In this document: positions 53,091-60,704 of the stretch, piece after piece
Position numbering within the stretch: position 1 is the first letter of the stretch
Layout of the letters: each line of letters starts with the position of its first letter
The notes under the pieces: model-generated
Told to the model about the DNA's origin: nothing
Database searches by the model: none
What the model saw: only the letters and a program-made list of their open reading frames with translations
Made by a program: the position numbers and the translations under genes
DNA from: Nitrosopumilus adriaticus
Lineage (GTDB): Archaea; Thermoproteota; Nitrososphaeria; Nitrososphaerales; Nitrosopumilaceae
Length of the DNA stretch: 64,000 nucleotides
Assembly (NCBI RefSeq): GCF_000956175.1
Contig: NZ_CP011070.1
Location: forward strand, 984,147 to 1,048,146
Direction of reading: 5' to 3'

Positions 53091-53612
53091 ATGTCTCAAA
53101 CTACAGAACCAGTAATGAAAAAAATCACTCTTGAGAAAGTAGTTCTCAATATGGGAGTAGGAAAATCAGGAGATGTAATCAATATTGCCAAAAAAGCACT
53201 TGATCAAATATCAGGAAAAAAATCATCATCAAGAGCTGCAAAAGAAACTCAAAGAGACTGGGGAGTTAGAAAAGGAGAGCCAATAGGTGTTGCAGTAACA
53301 ATTCGAGGTAACGACGCAAAAGAATTACTAAAAAGATTGTTAGAAGCAAAAGGCAATGTCGTTAATGGAAAATCATTTGATAATTTTGGAAATTATTCAT
53401 TTGGAATTAAAGAACACATAGACATTCCAGGAGTAAAATATGATCCACAAATAGGAATTTTAGGTTTAGGAATTTCAATTACACTTACACGACCAGGATA
53501 CGGAATTAGAAATAGAAGTAAACACAAAGCAAGTGTTGGAAAAAAACACATCATTAGCAATCAAGAAGCAAAGGATTATCTAGTAAAAGAATTTGGAGTG
53601 TCAGTAGCATAA
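53091..53612 (+). CDS. rpl5: Ribosomal protein uL5
   Basis: A 173-residue 5S rRNA-binding protein. KVVLNMGVGKSGDVINIAKK and FGNYSFGIKEHIDIPGVKYD are diagnostic. rps14 begins on its final base. Confidence 0.95.
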   Translation: MSQTTEPVMKKITLEKVVLNMGVGKSGDVINIAKKALDQISGKKSSSRAAKETQRDWGVRKGEPIGVAVTIRGNDAKELLKRLLEAKGNVVNGKSFDNFGNYSFGIKEHIDIPGVKYDPQIGILGLGISITLTRPGYGIRNRSKHKASVGKKHIISNQEAKDYLVKEFGVSVA

Positions 53613-53791
53613 TGGCAAAAGATAGATCATATGAAGCAACTGGAAGAAAAAAGCACGACTTTGGAAGAGGTTCACGATGGTGTAAAAGATGCGGAGATTA
53701 TACAGCTGTAATTCAAAAATATGATCTAATGCTATGCAGACGATGCTTCAGAGAAGTCGCAACATCTTTAGGGTTCAGGAAAAATAAGTGA
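53612..53791 (+). CDS. rps14: Ribosomal protein uS14
   Basis: A 59-residue protein, ATG 53612 to TGA 53789-53791. Its zinc site has two C-x2-C pairs, RWCKRCGDY and LCRRCFREVA. It overlaps the rpl5 stop by 1 base. This gene is too short for the usual size cut-off but is complete and sits in its normal place. Confidence 0.93.
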   Translation: MAKDRSYEATGRKKHDFGRGSRWCKRCGDYTAVIQKYDLMLCRRCFREVATSLGFRKNK

Positions 53792-53797
53792 TACAAT

Positions 53798-54190
53798 ATG
53801 CCAGCAACTAACATTTTAGCAAATCTATTCGTTACACTTTACAACAATGAAACAAGAAGAAAGGGAGACTGTGTTATTCTCCCAACATCAAAATTAGGTA
53901 TCGAGGTTCTAAAAACACTCCAGAAAGATGGGTATATTGGAGAATTTGAGCACATTGATGATAAAAGAGGCGGTAAATTCAAAATCAAGTTATTGGCCAA
54001 AATTACAAAATGTGGAGCAATATCACCAAGATTCAAAGTAAAAAACGATGAATACAATAATTGGGAACAGCAATACTTGCCGGCATATGATAGAGGCATG
54101 TTATTAGTAACAACAAACCAAGGGGTAATGTCACATCATGAAGCATCAGAGAAAGGAATTGGAGGATTTTTGATAGGTTATGTCTACTAA
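53798..54190 (+). CDS. rps8: Ribosomal protein uS8
   Basis: A 130-residue rRNA-binding protein. MPATNILANLFVTLYNNETR and the end GVMSHHEASEKGIGGFLIGYVY fit the archaeal form. It overlaps rpl6 by 11 bp. Confidence 0.95.
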   Translation: MPATNILANLFVTLYNNETRRKGDCVILPTSKLGIEVLKTLQKDGYIGEFEHIDDKRGGKFKIKLLAKITKCGAISPRFKVKNDEYNNWEQQYLPAYDRGMLLVTTNQGVMSHHEASEKGIGGFLIGYVY

Positions 54191-54737
54191 GCAAATGGAG
54201 AAATTTCAGGATGAGATAATCATCCCAGAAGGAGTCAAACTTACACTAAACAAACACATGTTATCTTTTGTAGGACCACTAGGAAAAACCCACAAAAGTT
54301 TCAGAACCATCCCAGTTAACATAGAGATTGCAGAAAACAAAGTAATTCTAAATGCAATTGGAAGTAGAAAGAGAGACTATGCAATTCTGCACACTGCAAG
54401 ATCCATTATTAGAAATATTTGTGAAGGTTTGGTAAATGGATATACAATTAAGATGAAAATTGTGTACTCACACTTTCCAATCACAGTAAAAGTAGAAGGA
54501 AAAAAAATTCTGATTGAAAACTTTCAAGGCGAAAGAGCCCCAAGAGTTACAAAAAGTGTTGGAAACACCAAAGTAATTCCAAAGGGCGAAGACGTAATTT
54601 TAACAGGTGAAGTGTGGACAGACATTACACAAACAGCAGCTAATATTGAACTTAAAAGTAAAGTAAAAAATAAAGATCACAGAGTTTTTCTTGATGGCAT
54701 ATATGCATTTGAGAAAAAGAAAGGTATAGAAAAATAA
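54180..54737 (+). CDS. rpl6: Ribosomal protein uL6
   Basis: A 185-residue two-domain protein. The first domain has VKLTLNKHMLSFVGPLGKTH, the second QGERAPRVTKSVGNTKV and RVFLDGIYAFEKKKGI. It is the last ribosomal gene here; rpl32e, rpl18, rps5 and secY do not follow, so the spc cluster is split. Confidence 0.95.
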   Translation: MSTKQMEKFQDEIIIPEGVKLTLNKHMLSFVGPLGKTHKSFRTIPVNIEIAENKVILNAIGSRKRDYAILHTARSIIRNICEGLVNGYTIKMKIVYSHFPITVKVEGKKILIENFQGERAPRVTKSVGNTKVIPKGEDVILTGEVWTDITQTAANIELKSKVKNKDHRVFLDGIYAFEKKKGIEK

Positions 54738-54754
54738 AATCTTAAGTTTTTCAA

Positions 54755-55042
54755 ATGACCCTTGATCCTGAATTTCTCAAACAAACAACTGATTTGATAA
54801 CTCAAACACTTGAATTGTATAAAGCTGCAGGAGCTTCTCCCAGAGTTGGGGAAACATGGGATTGTGAAAATATCGGTGATTTTTTGTGTGGATTTTTTGT
54901 TGGAGAGATGGTAGGTTCAGCACTTAGTGCATTTCAAATTGTGCATCAAAGAGAACCAACTGCAGATGAACATCTAGAAATTATTGAATTAGTTGAAAGT
55001 CATGCAAAAGAAATCAAAGAATTTTTTTCTAAATTCAATTAA
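54755..55042 (+). CDS. Hypothetical helical protein
   Basis: A 95-residue protein of four helices (FLKQTTDLITQTLELYKAAG; FLCGFFVGEMVGSALSAFQI; DEHLEIIELVESHAKEIKEF). One Gly/Phe-rich helix could be membrane-seeking but is short. It begins 17 bp after rpl6, so is probably on the same message. No family was recognised. Confidence 0.65.
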   Translation: MTLDPEFLKQTTDLITQTLELYKAAGASPRVGETWDCENIGDFLCGFFVGEMVGSALSAFQIVHQREPTADEHLEIIELVESHAKEIKEFFSKFN

Positions 55043-55115
55043 GTTTTCCAACATATTTTGCTCTAAAATAGATAGTCGGAAAGATTAAATCACTTTTGCC
55101 AAGGTCTAAACTTGT

Positions 55116-55189
55116 GCCTCCCTAGCTCAGCGTGGTAGAGCAACCGGCTGTTAACCGGTTGGTCACCAGTTCAAGTCTGGTGGGAGGCG
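55116..55189 (+). tRNA. tRNA-Asn (GTT)
   Basis: Full cloverleaf of 74 nt: acceptor GCCTCCC/GGGAGGC, D stem GCTC/GAGC, anticodon stem ACCGG/CCGGT with loop CTGTTAA (anticodon GTT), T stem ACCAG/CTGGT with loop TTCAAGT, discriminator G. CCA is not encoded, no intron. Copies of the palindromic element start 9 bp downstream. Confidence 0.96.
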
Positions 55190-55197
55190 CGTTATTA

Positions 55198-55219
55198 TTT
55201 CTAAACTCGAGTTTTGAAA
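55198..55219. repeat. Palindromic element, copy 1
   Basis: A 22-bp near-palindrome, TTTCTAAACTC with its near-perfect complement (one mismatched pair), centre CTCGAG. Shared core with copies at 55258, 55898 and 58937. Confidence 0.7.
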
Positions 55220-55254
55220 TATTATATTCCATATCTAATAGAACTAAATATAAT

Positions 55255-55282
55255 ATATTTCTAAATTCGAATTTAGAAATAT
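55255..55282. repeat. Palindromic element, copy 2 (perfect, 28 bp)
   Basis: Half-site ATATTTCTAAATTC joined to its exact reverse complement. It lies 89 bp before the zinc-ribbon gene at 55371, as an operator might. Confidence 0.75.
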
Positions 55283-55370
55283 TGATCGGTTGATAGCAAT
55301 TAGTTTAGACAATTAGACAACATAGATCTAATAGATGATCGCATATCTAGAATAATGCAGGAGATTTACA

Positions 55371-55619
55371 TTGGTCAGAACTAGAAGGGCCAACAGATAT
55401 TGTGTGGATTGTGGCGCCAGACTAGTGTATTACCCAAGATTATCTAATCCAAAAGCACCAAACGAACACAGAGTTTTAGTTTATGCATGCCCAGACTGTA
55501 CCAACGATTTTGAAAAGCCCAAAATGTTTTCAATCAGACGTAATCAAGTAGAGGATCCACTTGAAACCGTTGAGATAGAAATTACACAAATACAGAAAAA
55601 ATCAATAGCTACAAAATAA
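55371..55619 (+). CDS. Zinc-ribbon hypothetical protein
   Basis: An 82-residue protein with CVDC (YCVDCGARL) and CPDC (ACPDCTNDF), about 26 residues apart, as in a ribosomal or RNA-polymerase-type ribbon. The start is TTG 55371, preceded by GGAG. The end is charged. A palindromic element lies upstream. Not a recognised ribosomal protein; function unknown. Confidence 0.68.
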   Translation: MVRTRRANRYCVDCGARLVYYPRLSNPKAPNEHRVLVYACPDCTNDFEKPKMFSIRRNQVEDPLETVEIEITQIQKKSIATK

Positions 55620-55630
55620 TCAGAAAAAGC

Positions 55631-55858
55631 ATGGAACATACAGAAAAACCAAGAAGTAATGCGTGGTTTTTGCTACCTGTTTTTTTAGGAATTATCGGAG
55701 GGATAATTGCATTCTTTATTTTACGTAGGGATGATCCACGAAAAGCAAAGAATTGTTTGTATCTAGGTGTTGTATTAATGATTATTGGAATCATATTCAA
55801 TATTTTGGCAGCTGCATCATTTCCAGGCATAGATTCTGGATTCAATGTCAATGTATGA
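55631..55858 (+). CDS. Two-helix membrane protein
   Basis: A 75-residue protein with helices at about 13-31 (FLLPVFLGIIGGIIAFFIL) and 44-62 (LYLGVVLMIIGIIFNILA), joined by a charged loop (RRDDPRKAKN). It begins 11 bp after the zinc-ribbon stop. Family not recognised. Confidence 0.6.
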   Translation: MEHTEKPRSNAWFLLPVFLGIIGGIIAFFILRRDDPRKAKNCLYLGVVLMIIGIIFNILAAASFPGIDSGFNVNV

Positions 55859-55897
55859 GCAGTTACAAAATTGTTCTGTAAGTAACAATTTCAAATG

Positions 55898-55919
55898 TTT
55901 CTAAATTCGAATTTAGAAA
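55898..55919. repeat. Palindromic element, copy 3 (perfect)
   Basis: Same half-site TTTCTAAATTC with its exact complement, 67 bp before the DUF2299 gene. A degenerate half (GAATTTAGAA) follows at about 55948. Confidence 0.75.
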
Positions 55920-55986
55920 TATAGTTATTTCACAGTAGTAATCTAACGAATTTAGAATCATATAGAACTAATTTTGATGTTTTTAC

Positions 55987-56436
55987 ATGAGTGCATCAAG
56001 ACTGAGAGATAGTGTTGAAAGATGGTTAATCCACGAAGGATTATCTTTTGAGGAAGTAAAAAATCCAGAGAACACTTTTCAGATTTTGGTAAAGCATGCA
56101 GGTCAGACAGGCATCCCCATAGAAATATTTGAGCCAAAAGGACAACAAGGGATTCTAGTAATAGGAGCCAAAGTAATAATGAAAAATAATCAAATTGTAA
56201 GATATTTGGGATTTAATGAGCAAGAAAAAGAGAATTTTGAGAAAAAAGTAGCAGATTACTGTTATTCCATTCAAGCGATAAACAAAATCATCACAGAGGA
56301 CGGAAAACAGAAGATCGGAGTTTATGTCGTACTAGACGATAAAGAAAACATCAACCAACAAACAGTTTTTGATGCAATAGAGAGTGTATCAGAAAAACAT
56401 GAAAAAACATCAAGATTTCTGTTAAAGACATTCTAA
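55987..56436 (+). CDS. DUF2299 family protein
   Basis: A 149-residue protein of the archaeal DUF2299 family (ERWLIHEGLSFEEVKNPEN; NTFQILVKHAGQTG; GFNEQEKENFEKKVADYC; YVVLDDKENINQQTVFDAI). The family is soluble and of unknown activity. A palindromic element lies in its promoter region. Confidence 0.75.
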   Translation: MSASRLRDSVERWLIHEGLSFEEVKNPENTFQILVKHAGQTGIPIEIFEPKGQQGILVIGAKVIMKNNQIVRYLGFNEQEKENFEKKVADYCYSIQAINKIITEDGKQKIGVYVVLDDKENINQQTVFDAIESVSEKHEKTSRFLLKTF

Positions 56437-56495
56437 AAATAGACGATTTATCAATTCTACGCGGACCTTATATCAAAAAATCAGTATTCCATAAT

Positions 56496-56648
56496 ATGAA
56501 AAACAAAACTTCAAAATCAAAACCAAGAGAATTAACTCTATCCACAGCTGAGCTGTCAAGATTTGGAATGGGAGTAATGAGCAGAGCACTAAAAGTTGTC
56601 AATACTGCCAAAAAAGGAAAAATCACCATTAGAGTAGAAAGAGCATAA
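56496..56648 (+). CDS. Small basic protein (50 aa)
   Basis: ATG 56496 to TAA 56646-56648. A Lys/Ser start (NKTSKSKPRELTL), then a helix (SRFGMGVMSRALKVVNTAKK) and strand KITIRVERA. It resembles small nucleic-acid-binding proteins, but no family was recognised. It is followed by a hairpin terminator (56674-56696). Confidence 0.6.
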   Translation: MKNKTSKSKPRELTLSTAELSRFGMGVMSRALKVVNTAKKGKITIRVERA

Positions 56649-56673
56649 TTTTTCTGGTTTTTGTTTCATAATT

Positions 56674-56696
56674 GGGGTAAAACCCCCCTTCTTTTT
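56674..56696 (+). terminator. Hairpin and T-rich tail terminator
   Basis: GGGGT, AAA, ACCCC gives a 5-bp GC stem, followed by C-rich and then TTCTTTTT. Its place 25 bp after a stop codon fits a terminator. Confidence 0.5.
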
Positions 56697-56760
56697 AGAA
56701 CAAATGTATGTTCAAAAATGCACCCATAGAGGATAAGATTAGGATTATTCGAGATAATAT

Positions 56761-56916
56761 GTGAAAGAAATCATTTTGCAGATGGGAGAATCGCTAATAA
56801 CAGAATCATTTGATTCTACAAATAACATATTTGAAGAGTTTAGATTATTCTCATCAAGTTTATTTTTTCAAATAATGGACATGATCACTCCAATGTTTCA
56901 AAACTTAGTAAAATAG
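56761..56916 (+). CDS. Small hydrophobic-helical protein (51 aa)
   Basis: GTG 56761 to TAG 56914-56916. A charged first half and an amphipathic second half (FFQIMDMITPMFQNLVK). No Cys. The GTG start has no strong supporting signal. Family not recognised. Confidence 0.4.
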   Translation: MKEIILQMGESLITESFDSTNNIFEEFRLFSSSLFFQIMDMITPMFQNLVK

Positions 56917-57152
56917 ACAACTAAATGAAATTATGCCTAGGCGTTAAACCCCCCCTAAAAAATTACGTGTTTACTCACAAGATGAATTTTTTCAAAAACA
57001 GGCATTTGGAGGGGGGGTGTAACACTTGTGCCTGAATATGAAATGCAACCATAAAACCACCAAGCTCTCCCAGCTAAACATGTGTCATCTTTTAGAGTTA
57101 TGCGTAAAAGCTAAACCCCCTAAATTTTGTTCAAAAAATAAAGAAAAAAAGA
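56917..57152. other. Intergenic with poly-C and poly-G runs, no gene seen
   Basis: C7 follows TTAAA at 56949-56955, a G7 run lies at 57010-57017, and AAACCCCC occurs again at 57114-57120. In this AT-rich genome such runs are unusual. The frame 57026-57226 crosses into the next gene and has no support as protein. Confidence 0.5.
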
Positions 57153-57752
57153 TTAAGGATTCAAATCATGAACAACAATACCTAATGGAAGTCCACCATC
57201 AATCACAGATTCTGTTGGGAATGTGATTGGACAATCACCATCTACAACAATATCAAATGCTGCAGTAGCACTGCCAAGATTTCCAGTAAGTGCTGAATTT
57301 TTCACGTTTACTTTGACATTTTCATTATTGAATGCAATTCCACTTGTAGGTGCATCTGAGATTTCTGTAACACAGAAAGTACTCAAAGTTGTACTTGAAC
57401 CTAGAACCACATTATGAGCGTGCCAACCATCCTTATTTTGCAAAGAATCTCTAACGTCATTTTTACCATCACCATCTACATCTGCATTGTGAGTAGTAAT
57501 TGCAAATGCAGAGTTTGGACCATCAGCATATAACCATGCAAATCCCGCTAGAATTCCTGCTTGTCTAGGAACATCATCAGTTGCAGTAATTTTGAGGGTT
57601 GTTGTTTTAGAATTTTTTGCTACAACTGCATCATCTGTAATTCCTTGCCATGATGCACCAGTTGCGTAAGCATAACCCAAAACAGAAACGGTCAAAATAG
57701 CTGCCAATGTTGCTCCTAAAAGAACTGTTTTAGTCATTGGTACAAATCTCAA
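57153..57752 (-). CDS. Secreted beta-sandwich protein
   Basis: A 199-residue exported protein with a signal peptide (about residues 5-30, ending YAYA-TG). The rest is beta-rich. DVDGDGKNDVRD (about 92-103) matches an EF-hand or dockerin-like calcium loop. No enzyme motif. Probably a surface protein. The plus-strand ORFs here are shadows. Confidence 0.65.
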   Translation of the reverse strand: MRFVPMTKTVLLGATLAAILTVSVLGYAYATGASWQGITDDAVVAKNSKTTTLKITATDDVPRQAGILAGFAWLYADGPNSAFAITTHNADVDGDGKNDVRDSLQNKDGWHAHNVVLGSSTTLSTFCVTEISDAPTSGIAFNNENVKVNVKNSALTGNLGSATAAFDIVVDGDCPITFPTESVIDGGLPLGIVVHDLNP

Positions 57753-57838
57753 ACAAGATAAATAAAAAATTAACTGAGAATAGTATGAAAATATGCACTA
57801 TTTTGTGATATTGCCAAATAAATCCACAAGTTTTACTC

Positions 57839-57855
57839 AAAACCCCCAGGGTTTT
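57839..57855. promoter_or_regulatory. Hairpin at the start of the next gene
   Basis: AAAACCC, CCA, GGGTTTT: a perfect 7-bp stem with a 3-base loop, ending 11 bp before ATG 57867. It could be an operator or leader hairpin. Confidence 0.45.
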
Positions 57856-57866
57856 CCGATCAAATC

Positions 57867-58403
57867 ATGCCAAAAAATAGGCGTTTCAACTATATACCAA
57901 AAAAAATCAGCAAATTCATGGCAGGAATGGGTGTAATTATTGTGATTGGAGCTATCATAGCTTCAATGGTTGTTGCAAATTACATGTATACACAATATAC
58001 CACAAACTACATCGAAGCAGTTGCAGGGAAACCAATCATCGTGGGACCAGTAGAATATACTCTTTCTTTTGAGGGAACTCATGAAGGAAGTAAAGAAGTA
58101 AAACCAGAAAACACGTTTGTAAAAATAGGAATTACTGCAAAAAACATCAGTAATGAAAAAACAATCATTTCAGGAGGGCAATTTTACATTGTTGATGAAA
58201 AAGAACAAAAACACGAAGCTGTATTTGGAGAATTTTCATCAAAAGATTTGTTTTTAGAAACTCTGGAACCAAACAAACCGATTGAGAGAACAACACAGTT
58301 TGACATTCCATATGATGAAGAAAAAAAATACAAAATAATTATTCGACCACAAAAAGATCAATCAACAGTGGATACTGCTGTTGTTTGCATTACAAATTGT
58401 TGA
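57867..58403 (+). CDS. Membrane-anchored DUF4352-like protein
   Basis: A 178-residue protein. One N-terminal helix (about residues 18-38, GMGVIIVIGAIIASMVVA) anchors it; the outer part is an Ig-like beta sandwich (FVKIGITAKNISNEKTIISG; RTTQFDIPYDEEKKYKIIIRP), typical of DUF4352/DUF-type extracellular domains. It ends in CITNC, a likely disulphide. Role unknown. Confidence 0.65.
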   Translation: MPKNRRFNYIPKKISKFMAGMGVIIVIGAIIASMVVANYMYTQYTTNYIEAVAGKPIIVGPVEYTLSFEGTHEGSKEVKPENTFVKIGITAKNISNEKTIISGGQFYIVDEKEQKHEAVFGEFSSKDLFLETLEPNKPIERTTQFDIPYDEEKKYKIIIRPQKDQSTVDTAVVCITNC

Positions 58404-58464
58404 TCGGAGAGCAAGAATTGTGTCAAATTTTTCTATAGTTAGTGTAGTAATGTGTGACTTTTAC

Positions 58465-58472
58465 CATATAAC
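58465..58472 (+). promoter_or_regulatory. TATA box fixing the H1-like start
   Basis: CATATAAC, centre about 27 bp before ATG 58496, which favours the ATG over the earlier TTG at 58484. Confidence 0.55.
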
Positions 58473-58495
58473 ACATATGATTTTTGCAAAAAGTT

Positions 58496-58888
58496 ATGGC
58501 AGTATCCAAAGCCAAAAGAGCCGAAGCAGCTAAAAAAGCAGCAAGAACTCGAAAGAGGAATGCAGCTAAAAAAGCAGCAGAGGCACTAAAAGCAGCAGCA
58601 GCTCGAAAGAGAAAGGCAGCAGCAACTCGAAGGAAGAACGCTGGCAAAGCAGCTCCTAAAAGAAAGGCAGCTAAACGCAGAGCCGCTCCAAAGAGAAAAA
58701 CTGCAGCTAAAAAAGCAGCTCCAAAGAGAAAGGCAGCTAAACGCAGAGCCGCTCCAAAGAGAAAAACTGCAGCTAAAAAAGCAGCTCCAAAGAGAAAGGC
58801 AGCAAAGAGGAAAGCAGCACCAAAAAGAAAAGCTGCTCCTAAACGCAGAGCCGCTCCAAAGAGAAAGGCAGCTAAACGTCGACGTTAA
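58496..58888 (+). CDS. Histone H1-like Ala/Lys/Arg-rich protein
   Basis: A 130-residue protein from ATG 58496 (MAVSKAKRAEAA), almost only Ala, Lys, Arg and Pro. Repeats like KAAPKRKAAKRRA recur about every 11 or 22 residues. It should bind DNA or RNA along its backbone, like bacterial H1 or HU tails. The TATA box at 58465 supports this start. Its minus-strand ORF is a shadow. The 66-bp tandem repeat 58676-58807 lies inside it. Confidence 0.8.
   Translation: MAVSKAKRAEAAKKAARTRKRNAAKKAAEALKAAAARKRKAAATRRKNAGKAAPKRKAAKRRAAPKRKTAAKKAAPKRKAAKRRAAPKRKTAAKKAAPKRKAAKRKAAPKRKAAPKRRAAPKRKAAKRRR
58676..58807 (+). repeat. 66-bp tandem repeat in the H1-like gene
   Basis: The block starting CGCAGAGCCGCTCC occurs at 58676 and again at 58742, identical apart from the last few bases. 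It adds 22 residues per unit. Confidence 0.85.
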
Positions 58889-58936
58889 GCTGTCTATACT
58901 ATCTTTTTTCTTATCTCACATGTTTAGCATATCATA

Positions 58937-58958
58937 TTTCTAAACTCGAATTTAGAAA
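58937..58958. repeat. Palindromic element, copy 4
   Basis: TTTCTAAACTC with the complement of TTTCTAAATTC, one mismatched pair. It is between the stops of two convergent genes (58888 and 58971), which is unlike an operator. Confidence 0.7.
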
Positions 58959-58970
58959 CATTAGAAATTG

Positions 58971-59378
58971 CTACTCATTCATCTTTAATTCAGGCAAAAC
59001 AAAAATTTTGTCTGGCTTAATTTTTAGTATGACTCTTTTTTCATCATCACGTTTGAATGGATAATGCTCTCGTCCCATGTATTGCCTTGTGAGTTTGTCT
59101 GCATGTTTGTATTCATAATCTGGAATTAATTCCTCAACAGTTCCACGAATTGTTGTCATGTCAAGAGGATTGTCTTTTGATACAACAGATACTGCGACAC
59201 GTGGATCACGTAATACATTTTTGTGTTTTATTCTACCCTCCGCAGTATTTACAAGAACATATCCATCTTCAAAATTTGCCCAGACAGGTGAGACTTGAGG
59301 AGAGCCATCCTTCATTACAGTTGCAATGAAAACAAGATTTTTCTCAGAAAACAACTTTACAACTTTTTCTTCAATCAT
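58971..59378 (-). CDS. PPOX-class (F420/FMN-binding) protein
   Basis: A 135-residue split-barrel protein: FIATVMKDGSPQVSPVWANF, GRIKHKNVLRDPRVAVSVV and EYKHADKLTRQYMGREHYPF fit the F420-dependent PPOX family. It uses F420 or FMN for a small reduction whose substrate is unknown. Other F420-type enzymes (12405) are in the window. Confidence 0.83.
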   Translation of the reverse strand: MIEEKVVKLFSEKNLVFIATVMKDGSPQVSPVWANFEDGYVLVNTAEGRIKHKNVLRDPRVAVSVVSKDNPLDMTTIRGTVEELIPDYEYKHADKLTRQYMGREHYPFKRDDEKRVILKIKPDKIFVLPELKMNE

Positions 59379-59527
59379 TTTTTCATTTCACCAATAATCT
59401 AAAGCTGCTCAGATGACATTTAGAATTTGTCGTGTTTTCTATTGATTTTTCATGAAATTCTTCATAATCATCAAATGTATCTTTGATCGCATTTGATGAT
59501 TCATGAACATGAAAAATTAAATTTATC

Positions 59528-60028
59528 CTATTTGCTGTTTGATTTTTCAAGTACATTTGTCATCGCTCTATTCATAATTTCCATTACAAGATACTGTGAA
59601 TAGTCTTCAGATTTTTTTCCTTTTGATTTTGTTTTTGGAGTTAGACCTTTGAGTATTTTTTCAATTTTTGTAGAGGTGTTATCGATTACCTTAGAGTATG
59701 TAGAGTCAAAATCCTCAGGCGTTTGAAAATCCAGTAACTTTGTTGACGTACTATAGTATTTTGTTATCGCACCTCGAGATTCCTCAATACGTGCAATTTC
59801 AATTAATCCTGATTCTTTTAGAATCTCCAAATGATGACGAACAGTTGTCAAGGCTTTTTTGTAACCTGTCTTTTTTAGAGCAGTTGAAATTTGGTCTGCT
59901 GACAATGCTTGATGGTATAAAATTTCCACAATTTTGGCTCGTGCAGGGTCTTCAATTGCACGTGCGTGTCCAATACTTGTCGTAACAATACGATTAACTT
60001 TGATTTGCTTTTCTAGTAACGTTGACAT
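59528..60028 (-). CDS. Winged-helix (ArsR-like) transcription regulator
   Basis: A 166-residue protein. Residues 20-95 are a winged helix: IEDPARAKIVEILYHQ, the recognition part ALTTVRHHLEILKESGLIEI, and the wing ARIEESRGAITKYYS. The C-terminal half is helical and probably dimerises. There is no Cys sensor pair, so the signal is unknown. It is the nearest regulator to the palindromic elements at 55.2-59.0 kb and could bind them, which is not shown. Confidence 0.82.
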   Translation of the reverse strand: MSTLLEKQIKVNRIVTTSIGHARAIEDPARAKIVEILYHQALSADQISTALKKTGYKKALTTVRHHLEILKESGLIEIARIEESRGAITKYYSTSTKLLDFQTPEDFDSTYSKVIDNTSTKIEKILKGLTPKTKSKGKKSEDYSQYLVMEIMNRAMTNVLEKSNSK

Positions 60029-60377
60029 ACAGAACTACCTCTAAATCTGATCTAAAAGATCCTCGTATCATATTTTTTTGTCCAATTGCATCAATTTTTG
60101 TTTACTTTAATCAATATTGTACCGCTATCAAAAATACCATCACCATTACAAATAATATTGTAATAAAATGTAGTATTATGACACCAGTACAATAATTTTA
60201 ACACTGGTTGAATGTTAATAGTATTAGCTGAATTGTTTTTGTAATGGTTTTAAAATTTTAAAAAAATACTAAAAAAATAAAAATCAGGTAAACATTGTCG
60301 AAAAATAAGCATCAAGACGCTATTTTGAGGATTGTGAAAAATACAATTCGAGTTGAAAGAAAGATTCTATGCGTAGA
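60029..60377. other. Intergenic with an inverted repeat, no gene seen
   Basis: Lies upstream of the winged-helix regulator and downstream of the gene ending at 60378. ATTACAA, 6 bp, TTGTAAT forms an inverted repeat at 60145-60164, and ACCAGT/ACTGGT pair at 60183-60208. All frames are interrupted. Confidence 0.5.
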
Positions 60378-60683
60378 TTAAGAGTTTAATGAAGATACAA
60401 TTTCTTGTTTGATATCTGCCAATCGATCGTTGAATACTTCCGAAATCAAACTCATCATTTTAAAAGTAGATTCAGCATTATTTTCTTGTTCAGTATCAGT
60501 AAGTTTGTTATTCAGATAGTTGGTTGCTTTTGCAACAAAGGAATGATACACCATTCCAAAAATACAGTCATCTAAATTGACATCCCAATGTTCAGAGTTC
60601 ACCATATTTGTGTAAGAGGGAATTTGATTAATCACTATATCCAACAATGTTTGAATTTCTTTTTTATCTTCAACTGTAGCCAT
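60378..60683 (-). CDS. Helical hypothetical protein
   Basis: A 101-residue all-helical protein (KKEIQTLLDIVINQIPSYT; DCIFGMVYHSFVAKATNYL; TFKMMSLISEVFNDRLADI). No Cys cluster, membrane segment or recognised motif. It lies 21 bp after the purC stop on the same strand, so is probably on that message. Confidence 0.62.
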   Translation of the reverse strand: MATVEDKKEIQTLLDIVINQIPSYTNMVNSEHWDVNLDDCIFGMVYHSFVAKATNYLNNKLTDTEQENNAESTFKMMSLISEVFNDRLADIKQEIVSSLNS

Positions 60684-60704
60684 AACATTTCAATCCATTA
60701 ATGG

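Noticed and set aside
55116..55219. tRNA integration (att) site
   Set aside because: No second copy of the tRNA 3' end, integrase or island features were seen; the palindromes after it are a different repeat.
57026..57226. Plus-strand ORF before the secreted protein
   Set aside because: Crosses into the real minus-strand gene and has no clear start signal or protein features.
58423..58647. Minus-strand Ala-rich ORF opposite the H1-like gene
   Set aside because: Antisense shadow of the Ala/Lys repeats.
58676..58807. CRISPR array
   Set aside because: The tandem repeat is coding, without spacers, and no cas genes were seen.
59400..59510. Small minus-strand protein after the winged-helix gene
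   Set aside because: The frame is open and charged but has no ATG, GTG or TTG start.
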